Below are positions 24,420 to 36,309 of a stretch of 64,000 nt of DNA, piece after piece. Position 1 is the first letter of the stretch; the number at the start of each line of letters is the position of its first letter. Both the position numbers and the translations under genes were made by a program. The DNA comes from Xenoacremonium recifei (taxonomy: Eukaryota > Ascomycota > Sordariomycetes > Hypocreales > Nectriaceae), in the NCBI GenBank assembly GCA_012184525.1, contig WOFQ01000005.1, positions 372,001 to 436,000 of the forward strand. Direction: 5' to 3'. A model generated the notes under the pieces. The model worked only from the letters and a program-made list of their open reading frames with translations, had not been told where the DNA came from and did no database searches.

Positions 24420-26097
24420 ATGTCTTCGGACCTCTTGGACAGCGACAGCGAGTTCGGCTATGATTTCTCAGCCGAGGAGGAGCAGCTCCTTTTGCAATTA
24501 ACCTCGCGCTCCCCGACAATCGAGTCCCGACAGCCACTACCCAACCTGACAGAGCATGCCCAGATAGCCGTGGATCTGGTCTCCCAAAGGACAGGCACCG
24601 CTGCTTATCAAGATGCCTTTGCTTTCGATGCTCGGAATGTCAAGAAGCGTTCTGGGTCGGGGAGCACGGACACGGCTTTGCCCTACTACAAAACGCGATC
24701 CTTTGCTTCCAGCTCAAGCACCCCAAAGCCTCCGCTGGCCGCCTCGCCCCTCACCATCGACGAGCAGGACATTTGCTACCCCGATTGTGAGTTGGCAGTG
24801 CGTAGTGTCATACCGTGTGACTAACTGACCGAAGCGATTAGTGAGTCGAGCACTGGCCGAGTTCGAGTCCGAGACGCCTCCACCGCCCGCGCCCCAAGCT
24901 GAGACGGCCGAGAGTGACGCTTTCGAAGATGAACGATCCCCTCTGCAAAGATTCAGATCCTACCCCAGGAAACCTCTGACGGTGACCGATCTTACATCGG
25001 GAGCATGGTGCGAGTTGCAGTACTGGTACACCCTGACGAGGCTACCAGGTGGTCGGCGGACCCGGACTGCTGCAATGCGGCAAGGCTCCAAGGTCCATCA
25101 ACAGTTGGAGGATGAAGTCCATACAACGGTCAAGATCGACATTATGACCAAAGAGGATGCTTTCGGCCTGCGACTCTGGAACCTTGTTCAAGGTTTGAGG
25201 ACATTGAGGGAGACTGGCTTGACTCGCGAGCTAGAGGTTTGGGGCATGATTGATGGCAATCTGGTCAATGGGGTGATAGACGGTGTTAGCCACGAGAACC
25301 CCAACGCGGAATTCGAGGAGGAGCTGTCGAGTCAAGAGTCCCAGGCAAACCTCCGTCAATCGAAACTCAAGGACTACTTCCCACCCAAGCAAACGGACAA
25401 GGTCGAAAATGCTGGGTCCAAAATTTACCTGACCGATGTCAAAACAAGAGGAACCTTGGCGCCAGTGTCCAAAGCCTTACTTCGACCAGCAAAGATACAA
25501 CTGCTCCTGTATCATCGCTTCCTATCGGACATGGCGGCTGGAAAGCTGGACTTCCTCCAAGTTTTTAGACGATACGGGCTTGATCCCGACGATTCCTTCT
25601 CAGACACCTTCATCGCGCAGGTTGGCAGCTTACACGACGAAATCTTTGTGGATGCACGCTCAACTTCCGAGCTCGAATCTCCGGATGCCACGGATGATGA
25701 GCCAGATGCAAACTCTCAGAATCCCGACTTTCTGAAGTATCGGACTCTGCGGGAACTGCTGCCATTGGTTCGCGATGAGCTGAACATGACTTTTCCACAC
25801 GGTGAGCATTCCTTGGGACACATGCTGCGGGTGCAGTACGTCTATCGCGCAGATGGGCGTGAGCTAGACCAACACGACTTCCCCGTCTCGCGACAGGCGC
25901 TAGAAGCTTATCTGCGACGATACATGGCATGGTGGCGTGGGGAGCGGGAAGCCAGAGGTGTGGAAATCGAGGAGGCCTTCAAATGTCGGACATGCGAGTT
26001 TGCATCAGATTGCTCTTGGCGACAGGGTATGGACGCGGAGAGAGTCCGCAAGGCCCAACAGAAGGTATTGGCTGCGCGGCAGGGCAACGGGAGTTGA
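24420..26097 (+). CDS. exonuclease V, mitochondrial (EXO5/DEM1)
   Basis: Two exons (24420-24786, 24842-26097) give 540 residues. EXO5 is an Fe-S PD-(D/E)XK single-strand exonuclease needed for mitochondrial genome maintenance in yeast and nuclear repair in animals. Visible features: VTDLTSGAWCELQYWYTL with the first cluster Cys; RQGSKVHQQLEDE; LVNGVIDG; IYLTDVKTRG with the active-site D...K; RPAKIQLLLYH; and C-terminal CRTCEFASDCSW supplying the other three Cys (C-x2-C-x5-C). The insert with SQANLRQSKLKDYFPPKQ resembles a PCNA- or SUMO-type interaction motif (LKDYF), as seen in other fungal EXO5 proteins. Length is usual for the family. The start was chosen at ATG 24420; an upstream in-frame extension has no ATG. 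Confidence 0.93.
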
Positions 26098-28383
26098 TAA
26101 CGAATCATAACGAATCATGATTGATGCAACCACATTTCACGAGACACCATGGCAACCTCCATTCTCGGCCGAAACAGGCGACCTTCGTCTAGACGCACCA
26201 CGGGCTTCTAGACGCAGATTATGCGTGTCGCGTGCAGATTTGACTAACCCGAAAGGAACTTGCTTCGTTCGCCGCAAATACCTAAATCGTGAAGTGGTTA
26301 GAACTACGAGAGACGGCTAGCAATGTCGGAATATAACCGACGCCCTTGCTGCACCTGAAGACCGAGATGACAATACGAGGCCTGCCACTATGTATCACTA
26401 ATCATAAAAGACGGATAAAGGGAGAGAGCCTAGTAGCACTCAGGATCCGCGACCGTGTTGCTAGACTGGGCTAAGAGTTGCGAGGGTTGGTTGAAGTCAC
26501 AGCGAGACAACACTTGCAGGACTGCAGCTGTCACTGGTGGCTTTCCCGAGCCCCTCGGAGTCAACGACTCCAAGCAGCTTACATATTGCCGAATACGGCA
26601 ATCCGTACTATTCCGTCGAAACACAGTGTTCCCCCACGATTCGGCATCAACACCATCCAGAGGTGTCGTCAGTGGCTGCGCACATGGTCTGAATGTTTGC
26701 TTCTGCCCGTCCAGCGTTGCACTGACCCGCTGGCCTCATCTGAGATGGCTGGATCGTCCGGGTATCGCTCGTATAGAGGATGTTTTGGCCCCTCCGCACA
26801 GCTTGCCCTTGTTGCTATCTGGCTAGCTATCTGACTGACAGATGGCTACTACGTTGTAAAGCGGTCCAGGGTCTGTCTGGTTTCCTCCAAAGTGGGATCA
26901 AGTCGTCGCCGTTGTTGTCTCTCGGCTGCGCGGACCGACCAGCAGTCACGGACATGTGTCTCAAAGCTGGGTTCAATCTGCGAAGATGGTGTCATGCAAA
27001 GATCAAGCATATTCGATGGACCGACACAATCTCACGGTGGGTACGGACTAGCCACGAGCTTCGCCCGCAACTCGAGCTCATCCGATTTGTGCCCGCAGCT
27101 TCTCCAACCCGCGCCATTTCGACATTGGCAGCTGTCTAGACGCAAGTAGACTTCACCTGTGGCTTTTAGTGTTGACCCTCATAGTATGGATTTATTATTA
27201 GGCACGGGTCTAACGCTATCTTCTCAGGTAGACGAGACTAAAGATGTGTTTACTGGGTTATTGGATGATTTGCGAGAAGAGTCCAACCTTGTTAAGCGAA
27301 CATGTGGAAATGGCGAGAGGCTGACGACAAACGCAAGAGTTGGTGTGCACTTTCGTCTAAACGCTCGGGGATCACGACGCCGAGCCAGTTCCCAAAATGA
27401 CAAACGGGATGCATCACCGAGCAGCAGAAGAGCGGAGTCGCAGCCCTTTCACATACCTTCGACTTCTGGTTCTATGACGGGGAACTCGATGACAGAAAGG
27501 CCCCTGCCGCCTCGTTGCTAACGGGAAAGCTTTGATTGACGCGGGAATGCCATGGGCATGCAGCTCCCTCAACGTCGTATAGCGCAACGTTCTGACGGTG
27601 CGGAGTAGCGCTGTTGGTTGCTGTCGACTAACACAACAAGGTTCTTTAGAACTTCGACTCTAGCTCCAGCTAAGATAGTGGACCAGACCAGACCAGCCAT
27701 GCCAACGTGCAAGCCGTGCAGTCCGTGCTGGGATTCTCGATGAGGAGTGGGCAGGCGAGCGATGGATCATGGCCTCGCTCGACATGGATGCCGGAGGACG
27801 ACCGCCAAGAAGACCCCTAGAATCATATCTGCACGCCTCCCCGTCGGTGCCCAGAGATTTGATTTGAGTTGGAGGGCAGGATTCCCATCCCACGCTTGGA
27901 GCTGGGATGAGTGCCGGACCTGTCAGCCCCGCCATCCATCGGGCAGCTTGCTTGTCTGGATGTGCACTACAGGATGCTGTTGAGCTAGAGGAGAGCTACG
28001 TCGTTGCACGTCAGGCATGCTCCCAGGAAATGGATGCCCGCTGAATTGGGCAGAGCTCCTTCATAGGCCGGCTCGCCTGAGGGCGGTCGAGTAGGGCCGA
28101 GAGGGTGCAGAGGCGGCCGCCGAAGTAGACTCTGAGGGATTGATTGTCTGTCTATCTGGCGTGCGGAGTTGTAAGTGATGGTGAGGAATCCCGCCGGGCC
28201 GTCACATCGTCTTAGTGCAGCAAACAAGCCAAGCAAGCCAGCCCCATGTTGGTATCAATGCGCCCAGGACATACATAAGGACGTGGGCTCGCTAATAACT
28301 TCAGTTCCGATCGCGATCTCTGACTTCGGCCGAGACGATCTGGGCTGATCTCCTCGATCTCTCTTCTGCCTCATTATATAACA
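26098..28383. other. 2.3-kb intergenic tract
   Basis: Several short frames exist on both strands, but none shows a domain, splice continuity or coding-like composition. The final 300 bp are presumably the promoter of the Zn2Cys6 gene. No repeat or transposon terminus is obvious. Confidence 0.5.
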
Positions 28384-30685
28384 ATGCCGAGCGACGTGCT
28401 CAACTTCAACAAGCCATGCAGCGCCTGTCGCCGCCGCAAGGTGCGCTGTGACAAGGCCCAGCCCTGCAACAATTGCGTCCGCCATGGCGTCTCGTGCGTG
28501 TACGAGGCGCCGCGCGAGTCGGCCATGAGCCAGCAGCTGCTCCAGGACCGCGTCGAGCGCCTGGAGCGGATGGTCGAGGACATGGCGGCGTTCTCACTGC
28601 CCAGCTCAGCGCCGCGCCTCTCACATCGAAGCAGCTGCTCTTCTGGAAATAGCAACAGCCACAGCCCGTTCAGCAGCTCCGATGAGAGCCCAGCAGATGT
28701 ACCAGCAGACGCGGGTGCCCAAGTGTTTCGTCCAGCGAGCAGCTACTTTATGGGACCGGATTCGTGGATGAGTATCGACCAGTTCGCTAACGAGTCGTGC
28801 CATTTACTCAACGTGAGCTTCGACGACGCGGGAGAGTCTGAGCAGCAGCAGCAGCAGAGCTGGCCCCTAACCCCCACGAACTCGAAGCCCAAGGACCTCA
28901 CGCACTTGCACCTCCCGCAATACAAGGAGGATGTTTTGATTAACCTCTTCTTTGATCACATCGAACCCTTTATCCGCACCTGTCACCACGGATCCTACTG
29001 GCAGCTGGTAACCGACTACCGCCAGGGCATTGGCACTTCTAACCGCGAGGTGGAAGCACTGATATTTGCGACGCAGTACATTACGGCAACTGTGCTGCCA
29101 AAATCACTTATCGAGGGCCAGCTGGGCGTCTCACGGGCCGAGCTGAGCTGCCACCTGCAACGGGCAACGGAGCTGGCGCTGGACCGGGCGAATCTGATGC
29201 GGAGCCGGAACACGATTCTGTTCAACGCCTTGCTATACTACATTGTGGGTGTTTACTTTGCCTCTTCGCTCCTCAATTCTCTCACTCAACTCTCTCACCC
29301 TCCTTTTCTCTTCACCGCTGACTCTCCATCAGACCTGTCAGTTTCATACGGGCAACTGCGAGGTCGGCTCAACGCTGCTAGGCCTGGCTGGGAACATAGC
29401 CCGGAGGATTGGGCTACACAAAGACCCTGCTTACTACGGTTATGCGGCGTGGATAGTCGAGATGCGACGACGTATGTGGGGGCAACTGGCCGCCCTGGAT
29501 GCGCAGGCCGCTCATCTGGACGGCTCCGAGTCCATCCTGCTGGCCCTCGGCGACGTCCAACGCTCTCACAACGCCAGCGATGCCGACTGGACGCCGCCAT
29601 CGGGGCTGTTGGGCACGGCAGGGACGGATCCGGGCTCGCCTGAGGATCGTGAGGGCTTCAGCGACGCAACAGTGCCGCTGATGCGCCTGGAGCTCAGCAG
29701 AGCCTGTCACAGTCTCTCGGAGGCGCGCCGGACAACGGCCAGCTGCGAGGATCTGGTGGCCCTGGTGGACGAGACGGAGCGGTATCTGCGGCGCAAGTTC
29801 CTGTGCCACTTCGACGGCTCGGACCCGATGCAGCTGGTCATCACGCACTGGGCCAACGCCTGGATCCGGAGCCTCCATGTGTCGGTGCTGTACTTCCACG
29901 CCTCGCCGTCGAAGCTCAAGCTGCAGTGCCACGTCTTTGAGCAGCTCCAGAACCAGTATGAGGATCCCACCCCCCCCCTTTTGTGACCCGACTGACTCCA
30001 AATCCACAGGCTTTACGAAGACTGCCTCGCATGCCTCGAGGAGCTGGAGCGCGGCGAGAAGGCGGCGCTGCCGCACCACTGGCATTGGGCGTTCCGGTGG
30101 CCAATGCCGATTCACTGCGTGGCGGGCCTGCTCTCCGGGCTCGCGCGCCAGCCCGACCACCGCGACTCGGAGCGGGCGTGGCAGCAGGTCGACGTGGTAT
30201 TCCAGCGTTACAACAACGAGGATCTGTCCATGGCGCGCTTCCCGGCCTGGACCAGCATCGAGAGCCTGTGCGACGAGGCCATGCTGAAGCACCCGAACCG
30301 CGTGCACGAGGGGCGAGCCTATGCGGCACGAATATACGCTGCCAGTCATATGAGTATTCCTCATGCAAGCCCCGTAACGACGACGAATCCAGCCTGGGAG
30401 TCGTCCCTCAAGGGCAGCACCAGCACCACTACCACTGCTGCTGGACCGGGATCAGGAGGCGACGGATCGGCTGGGATGCCCGCCTACAGTGCCAACAACT
30501 CCCTTCACCACCACGGCATGTGCTCGACTAGCCTCTTCGACCACGCCGCCGCCGCCCTCGCCCAGCCCACCCTCTCGCAGATGTTCTCAGCCGAGGCGCT
30601 GAACCTGGGCTTCTCGGCGAGCGACATCGACACCATCTTTTTCAATCTGAACGAGCACAACGAGTTCCCGTCCATCGACATCTAG
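28384..30685 (+). CDS. Zn2Cys6 transcription factor with fungal-specific TF domain
   Basis: Three exons (28384-29244, 29333-29955, 30010-30685) give 719 residues. Residues 12-38 form the binuclear zinc cluster C-x2-C-x6-C-x5-C-x2-C-x6-C (CSACRRRKVRCD...). A heptad dimerisation helix (LLQDRVERLERMVEDMA) follows, then a Ser-rich linker and a polyGln run. The fungal_trans-type middle domain starts near residue 175 and includes FFDHIEPFIRTCHHGSYW, TGNCEVGSTLLGLAGNIARR and GLHKDPA...EMRRRMWGQL. The tail carries Thr/Gly-rich and acidic-hydrophobic segments that could activate transcription. Targets are unknown; no biosynthetic cluster adjoins it. Inverted CGG elements such as the one at 6309-6325 are the kind of site such proteins bind, but there is no evidence linking them. 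Confidence 0.92.
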
Positions 30686-32924
30686 AGACTCAGGCTCAGT
30701 CTCAGCTCTAGCCTAGAAGGGTTGCTGGTCTCCTGGCACAACAGACACACACACAGTCGAATTAGACGAGCCCAGCCCTGCGAGCGATTTATCGGCTCCA
30801 TATACGAGACGTGCATGAGGCCCGATCTGCAGACCAATAGGCGTGCCAGCCTGGCTCTTAGCGCCATCTGCAGTCAGCAAGCAGCTCCCGCCGACGGATT
30901 TAAGCAGCCCGTTGCATTTCTTTGTTCAAAGGAACCGGGACTCGGGAAGCTTGGATGGTTGCTGGTCTGGTCAGCATCGGCGCCATTGCCCAAGACGAGA
31001 CGAGTGCCCCGTTGGCAAGCGAGGGGGATCCTTTGTGTCGTCGTCGCGGAGCTCATGTCCGAAGGTTTCGTCTCGTCTGGAAACGGCACTCTCAACCGCT
31101 GCACGCTGCTGGGAGGGAGGGAGGGAGGACCTTGGGCGCGGATCCTATCCCAAGCCACCGCCCGCATGGTGAACGTTATCAGCGGGAGGCGTCCATTGAC
31201 CTGCCCTGTTGGAAGTGGGCGGGTGGTGAGAGGCAAAGTCAAAGTTGAAGTCGACGAGAGATGAACAGACGGGCTGCTGTGGCCCGATGTCTGTATATCT
31301 ATTAAATGCACAGCACAAACACCCCCGATCGACGTCACAACCTGTCTCTATTTTTACAACATTCGCGTCTTCCGTTCTGTTTCTTATTATTTGGAGAACA
31401 AGCGTGTGCCAGAAGTCATGCAGCAGCGTCTTAACTCCGCTAGCTGATATGAAGCCATGCCACCATCTTCCTTATCACACAAGGGGTCTCTTTGCATAGC
31501 TATCTGGCACACGGGACATAATATGGGCAATTGTTTCCCCGAGTTCGGAATGTTTCCCTAGCGTCGTATTCGATTCCGCGCTGGGGCTTGCGGGGAGTGT
31601 CGCGGGCGTCGGCATCACGGTGGTTTGAAGTGCCGATGATTCCTTCACATACGAACTGCACGTATTGCAGAGGTCTGGACTTGGGACATGGGCTTACGGG
31701 TGCAGATGATGTCACGATTATACATCCCGCACCAGCACCCATGCTTGTCTTCTGCAACGCCAGGGTGTGAGATAGGCGTGCAGCATTTATAACAATTGGC
31801 TAATGCAAAGTTTGGCTGCGGGCCCCCCAGGGATTCACAAAATGCGGTATGGGAGGTCGCTTTTCAAGGATGGGGGTTTGGACAGATTGCGATAGATTAT
31901 CTACCGGGCATGATCTGAGCGGCCTTTGTGCTTTTCACGGGTAGTTCTGGTATTGGAGATAGCGTATGGGGTATACGATAGCATACGCGCGGATACACGA
32001 AAAAGGAATAGAATGGACTCTGCGGTTTTCTGTGATGAGTTGGGGTACGGAGTACATGCTTAGAGATACATGGCAAATAAAATATCCCGAACCTCAACTA
32101 TCCCCCACTCTACCTATGTCCTCGTTCCTCTCTTCACTTACACCCGCCCCAAACAAAACAAATAATAATAAAACACAATTACGGTCTCAGACTGCAACCT
32201 GTCATATCGGACAGACCCCTCCCAAGCCCGCCGACTCACCCATCCCGCCCGCAGCCGCTAAATGCCCAACCGCTCCATCACGAGGGTTAGCCCTTGGGAC
32301 TTTGGTGCAGCGGATTCGTCATGTCCAAGGTATTATCTCGAGACCAAGATCTCACGCGTATCAATCACTAGGTTTGTTTCCGGATCGTCAGGAGAGGAGT
32401 CTTGCGAAGAAATTGTGGTGTGTATGGAGAGGTGGGAGGCGGATGGGCAATATCAGCTTTCGTATACGAGGGTTTTCGCTTAGCATCCGCGGGATGGAAT
32501 TACGCTGTTGATGGTCCTGGAGGTGTATCGTGTTTGATCGACGTGAGACAGCGGAGACTAAGCCCAAGGATCGAAGGATCGGCTCCCCGTTCTTGGATCG
32601 CGATGCAGGAGTATGTCTATCAGAGTTGGAACTCCTGGAACAAGTATCTTACAAACCGGCGTCGTGACATCTCTCGCGACAGGGTTCATTGCACAGTCTA
32701 ATAATATTAGAGTGATGAGTATTAACACAACTCCCTTATCTTCAAGCAGATATATTCAGCTCTCCTTAACATTATTTTGTACCCAATGTAGCCTCAATCT
32801 AATGCACCCATCCATAATAATCATCTCCTAAACTCCAGATCTAAACCAGAATACCTACTATTACACTTAGTATCAAACACTCCATCCAACTCCAAATCCC
32901 CAAACCTATATAATCCCAAACGCC
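30686..32924. other. 2.2-kb convergent intergenic tract
   Basis: The tract lies between the stop of the Zn2Cys6 gene (+) and the stop of the HET gene (-). Short frames on both strands overlap each other and show no motifs. The last 200 bp before the HET stop are AT-rich and probably serve as 3' UTR. Confidence 0.5.
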
Positions 32925-35639
32925 TTACACAATCGCAACCTCCATCTCCTCCCACACCTCCCCCTCCGGCACCCTCTCCTCCCCAAACATCACCGCCGCA
33001 AACCTCCCCTCCGCATCACAAACCATCGCCTCCCCCAAATAACTGTACCCGCTCCCGCCCTCCCCCCTGAGCACCACCGGCATCGCCGCCCCGCGCAGCA
33101 CCCACACTTCATCGCCTGCTTGCGCGGTTTTGGGCGTTGTGATGTGCCAGGCGGCGCCGGAGTTTCCGATGGGGGAGACGAAAGTGTGCAGCATGGCCGC
33201 TTCGCTTTCGACTTCGTCCGGGTCGTCGAGGCGTCGGATTCGCCGGCCGTGGACGAGCAGGTCCACGATGCTGTCGTCGGACTTGTCCCGCCGGAACCGC
33301 GGTGGGGCTCCTCCGGTCCCCGGCTCCGGGTCTCCACCGCCGGCCCGGAACTCCCGGCCCTCGCGATCACTCCCCTGCCGCGCCCTCGCCTGCGCCACCG
33401 CCAGCTCCCACGCCTCCATCAGCCCGTCATCGCCGCTCGTCCAGTCCGGCACCCACGTCGGCAGCAACGGGCCCAGCCGCCCCCTACTCGCGGGGTTCAC
33501 ATACCGCAGGATCGCCAGCCCCTTTTCCGTCGCGACGATGCGCATCGCCGTGTGGATGAGCACATGCAGGATGGTGTTTGCGTATCCGTAGTCGGGCACA
33601 ATCCCGTAATCTTTGTTGGCGAGGCCCACGAATGCGTAGACTCGGTCGCGCGGGTCCGACGACATGCTCGCCTTGCTGTGCCGGAGCACCTCCTTGAGGT
33701 CCGGGAACTGCCGGCGGTTGGCCTTGGCGGTGGTGAGGGTCAAGACGGCGTTGTTGCGGATGCCGGGCAACTTGCTGCGGAGGAATTCGATGCCGCTTTG
33801 GTCATCCCACAGCTTCTCTCCGTATCGTGGTCTCCTGAAGTTGGACGTTATCTTGAGGAGGGACGCGCGTTGCTCGGCCTCCCCACGGAGGCGCTGTTCT
33901 TCCCGGTTGATCAGGGCGTGCATGTCTGACAAGTGGTCGGCCTCCCAATGCTCCATATTGACCTGCAATCCCACGTACCCCCTAGTCGGTCGTTTTGGCT
34001 CTTCGGGATACAGGTCCGGTCTGTCCTTCTTTTCCCGCTCTATGTCTGACACAATAGTGGCCAACTGGTTGGTTAGCTTGGTTTTCTCTGACGAGTACGA
34101 CCTCCATCTAGACCGAAGTGCCTTCACAACATAACTGTCGAGCTTAGACTGAAGTTCGAGTCGTCTCTGCTCGGTCCTCTCCTTCGTGACTTTATCCATC
34201 TTCTCTGACCACTCTTTATGCGCTTTCTCCCATACTTCCATGTTCTTCTTGAGCATCGCATCAGCATCAGCAAACCTCTCCGCGTATTCCTCATTTTGTT
34301 TTAACTTTTTTGCTTTGCTTTTCTGGTGCACAAGCATCCGCTCATTCTCAAAAGCCTTGACCTTGGCCTTAATCTCTGCCTCCTGCTTCTTCTCCTCGCG
34401 CCGCTGCTCGTCATCCTTTCGTTTGGTCATCTCCGCAACCTTGAGCTCCCATTTGACGAGTATATCGTCCATGTCATTGTGCATGAGCGTCACCAGTGCT
34501 CGCAGGTTCGTCCAGGGGAGATACTCGCTGTTGTAGATGAAGTATGTGCGGGACGACACCATGAACTCCTGAAACACCCATGCGCGCGTCCACCAGCGGC
34601 AGCCGAACAGCTGACGTAGTGTCAAGACGGCCAACTTCAGAGACTCCTCGTTCGGCAACCTCTCCCACAACAGTTTCTCGTTCAGGCCAATAACGCTGGC
34701 CGCGGGTTCGGCTGGCAACGGTGCGGACTTGTTCGAGCCTTTTCCTTGTATCTGCGCTGTAGGCAAAGGAACCCTAGTCCGGAACGAGGTCATTGAGGAT
34801 GACGATACGTGAAGAGGCTGCCTCGCCCTTTCTACACTGAGCGGGTGAATCGACAGACAGATCAGTGTCTCGCGGCCACGCTTGTAAATATCACGCATGA
34901 TGCCAACCTGGGCGGCTCTCTCGTCCACATCGCTCTGGTTGATGCACACCTGGTCCGCCCAGATTAACAGCTCTTGGCCCGGATGCTCAGCCTGCCAGAA
35001 GTCTATCGCCGCGCTCAGAGCATGCTCGAGATTCGCAAACGCGTTGAATTGCACGCCATCCACCAGTATCGGCTGCACATCCTCCGGCGAACCCGCGCAG
35101 TACGATAGCGCCAGGTACTTCCCATGAACGCGTGCAAGCGGCACGTTCTGCAGAAGGTCGCAGCCGATCATCAACTTTTCATCGCGATACCCTGGATTGA
35201 GTTTTCCATAAGAATCCCAGTGTGGGTGAAACTGGAAGAGAGAGTCATGCGTCGTCTTTCGGTTGAACACCCTGAGCAGTCGAATCTCCGAGCGGCTGGC
35301 ATCAAGCGGCTTGTAGAGTGATTTCGAGTAGAAAGGTTTGTTCTCTGGCGTGTAGAAGTTGTCAAACTCCGAGGTCGGCTTGTTGGCCATGCCGAGGGGC
35401 CGCAGCACTTCATTCAAGTCCCTCTTTCGGACCACTTCCTGGTTCTTGACAACTTGGGCCGTCTCCGCGGTATAGTACTCGATCCCATACGCCGGGGGTG
35501 TTGTCGCACTGAGTGACGGCGTAGGTTTGAACAGGTTTGGCGGACCATCACGCAATATCTCACGCTCGTTTGTCCGTGCTGGCTTGTATAGTCTCTCGTG
35601 GTATGAGGCAGGCATCGTCGGCGGGCAATATCTCAACAA
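32925..35639 (-). CDS. HET-domain protein with an internal coiled coil
   Basis: An intronless frame of 904 residues. The HET (heterokaryon incompatibility) domain begins near residue 170: YLALSYCAGSPEDV, then LLIWADQVCINQSDVDERAAQV, IYKRGRETLICLS, and WWTRAWVFQEFMVSS by about residue 360. The usual downstream block (SSDPRDRVYAFVGLANK...PDYGY) appears only near residue 660. Between them lies about 200 residues of Lys/Glu-rich coiled coil (395-600). HET domains act in allorecognition cell death, where the TIR-like fold is thought to form oligomers. The Gly-rich stretch after residue 780 is low complexity. The second Met (residue 9, MPASYHERLY) is a possible alternative start. Confidence 0.9.
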   Translation of the reverse strand: MLRYCPPTMPASYHERLYKPARTNEREILRDGPPNLFKPTPSLSATTPPAYGIEYYTAETAQVVKNQEVVRKRDLNEVLRPLGMANKPTSEFDNFYTPENKPFYSKSLYKPLDASRSEIRLLRVFNRKTTHDSLFQFHPHWDSYGKLNPGYRDEKLMIGCDLLQNVPLARVHGKYLALSYCAGSPEDVQPILVDGVQFNAFANLEHALSAAIDFWQAEHPGQELLIWADQVCINQSDVDERAAQVGIMRDIYKRGRETLICLSIHPLSVERARQPLHVSSSSMTSFRTRVPLPTAQIQGKGSNKSAPLPAEPAASVIGLNEKLLWERLPNEESLKLAVLTLRQLFGCRWWTRAWVFQEFMVSSRTYFIYNSEYLPWTNLRALVTLMHNDMDDILVKWELKVAEMTKRKDDEQRREEKKQEAEIKAKVKAFENERMLVHQKSKAKKLKQNEEYAERFADADAMLKKNMEVWEKAHKEWSEKMDKVTKERTEQRRLELQSKLDSYVVKALRSRWRSYSSEKTKLTNQLATIVSDIEREKKDRPDLYPEEPKRPTRGYVGLQVNMEHWEADHLSDMHALINREEQRLRGEAEQRASLLKITSNFRRPRYGEKLWDDQSGIEFLRSKLPGIRNNAVLTLTTAKANRRQFPDLKEVLRHSKASMSSDPRDRVYAFVGLANKDYGIVPDYGYANTILHVLIHTAMRIVATEKGLAILRYVNPASRGRLGPLLPTWVPDWTSGDDGLMEAWELAVAQARARQGSDREGREFRAGGGDPEPGTGGAPPRFRRDKSDDSIVDLLVHGRRIRRLDDPDEVESEAAMLHTFVSPIGNSGAAWHITTPKTAQAGDEVWVLRGAAMPVVLRGEGGSGYSYLGEAMVCDAEGRFAAVMFGEERVPEGEVWEEMEVAIV

Positions 35640-36309
35640 AAGGCGGTCTCGAAATCACCAGCCTCACTCACGACTCGACCCCGCACGATATTAATAAAGC
35701 GCACCTCATCGCTATCAACCTCAGCTGGCTGCTAGTCGACCCGCTGGCTGACTAGGTAGCTGGCTGTGCAGGCTGTTGGGCTGAATCTCAGACATCCCTG
35801 CTTTGGGGGCCGAAACCGACACTGGTGATTGGCGCTTTTCAGACATGGCTGGATCCCTTAAGATGAGGCCTCTGATGCCAAGTCGATGGTCGCTCATCAG
35901 AACTTTACAGTTCTGTGAGTTAGAATGGCGCTTGCGGATGTTGAGAGTCATGAGTGTTATGTACGTACTTTGCTAAGTGAAGGGGATTATATACAATTGT
36001 CACCACCCATCTCCGTGACGCCCCCGGAATACGTTGCTCGTATCAGTGAGACACTTCAGCATAAGTGTCGATGGAGATTCAGACATCCTCTTGGCGAGAA
36101 ATGGCGAAGATCTGAGCATGCTAAAAGCCTCAAGACGGTATAGTATAAGAAAATGGAAAATGAAAGAAAAGACGCCACGCTCGCATTCCTATACCCAACT
36201 TCCACACATTATCCACCCGCGCTGCTGATGCGACAAGTTACAGGCTGCTCTCCTTCTGCAACTTTGTCGGATCTGTCGGCGGTCCAGAGGATCTTTCCTT
36301 GCGAAAGCT
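35640..36309. other. intergenic between HET gene and SEC1
   Basis: 670 bp holding the presumed promoter of the HET gene (-) and the 3' UTR of SEC1 (-). No open frame with support. Confidence 0.5.

Noticed and set aside
28850..28875. CAG-rich run as a possible microsatellite feature
   Set aside because: It codes a polyGln stretch inside the Zn2Cys6 factor and is described there.
29414..30364. 316-codon minus-strand frame
   Set aside because: Antisense of the Zn2Cys6 factor; open only because of high GC and biased codon use on the coding strand.
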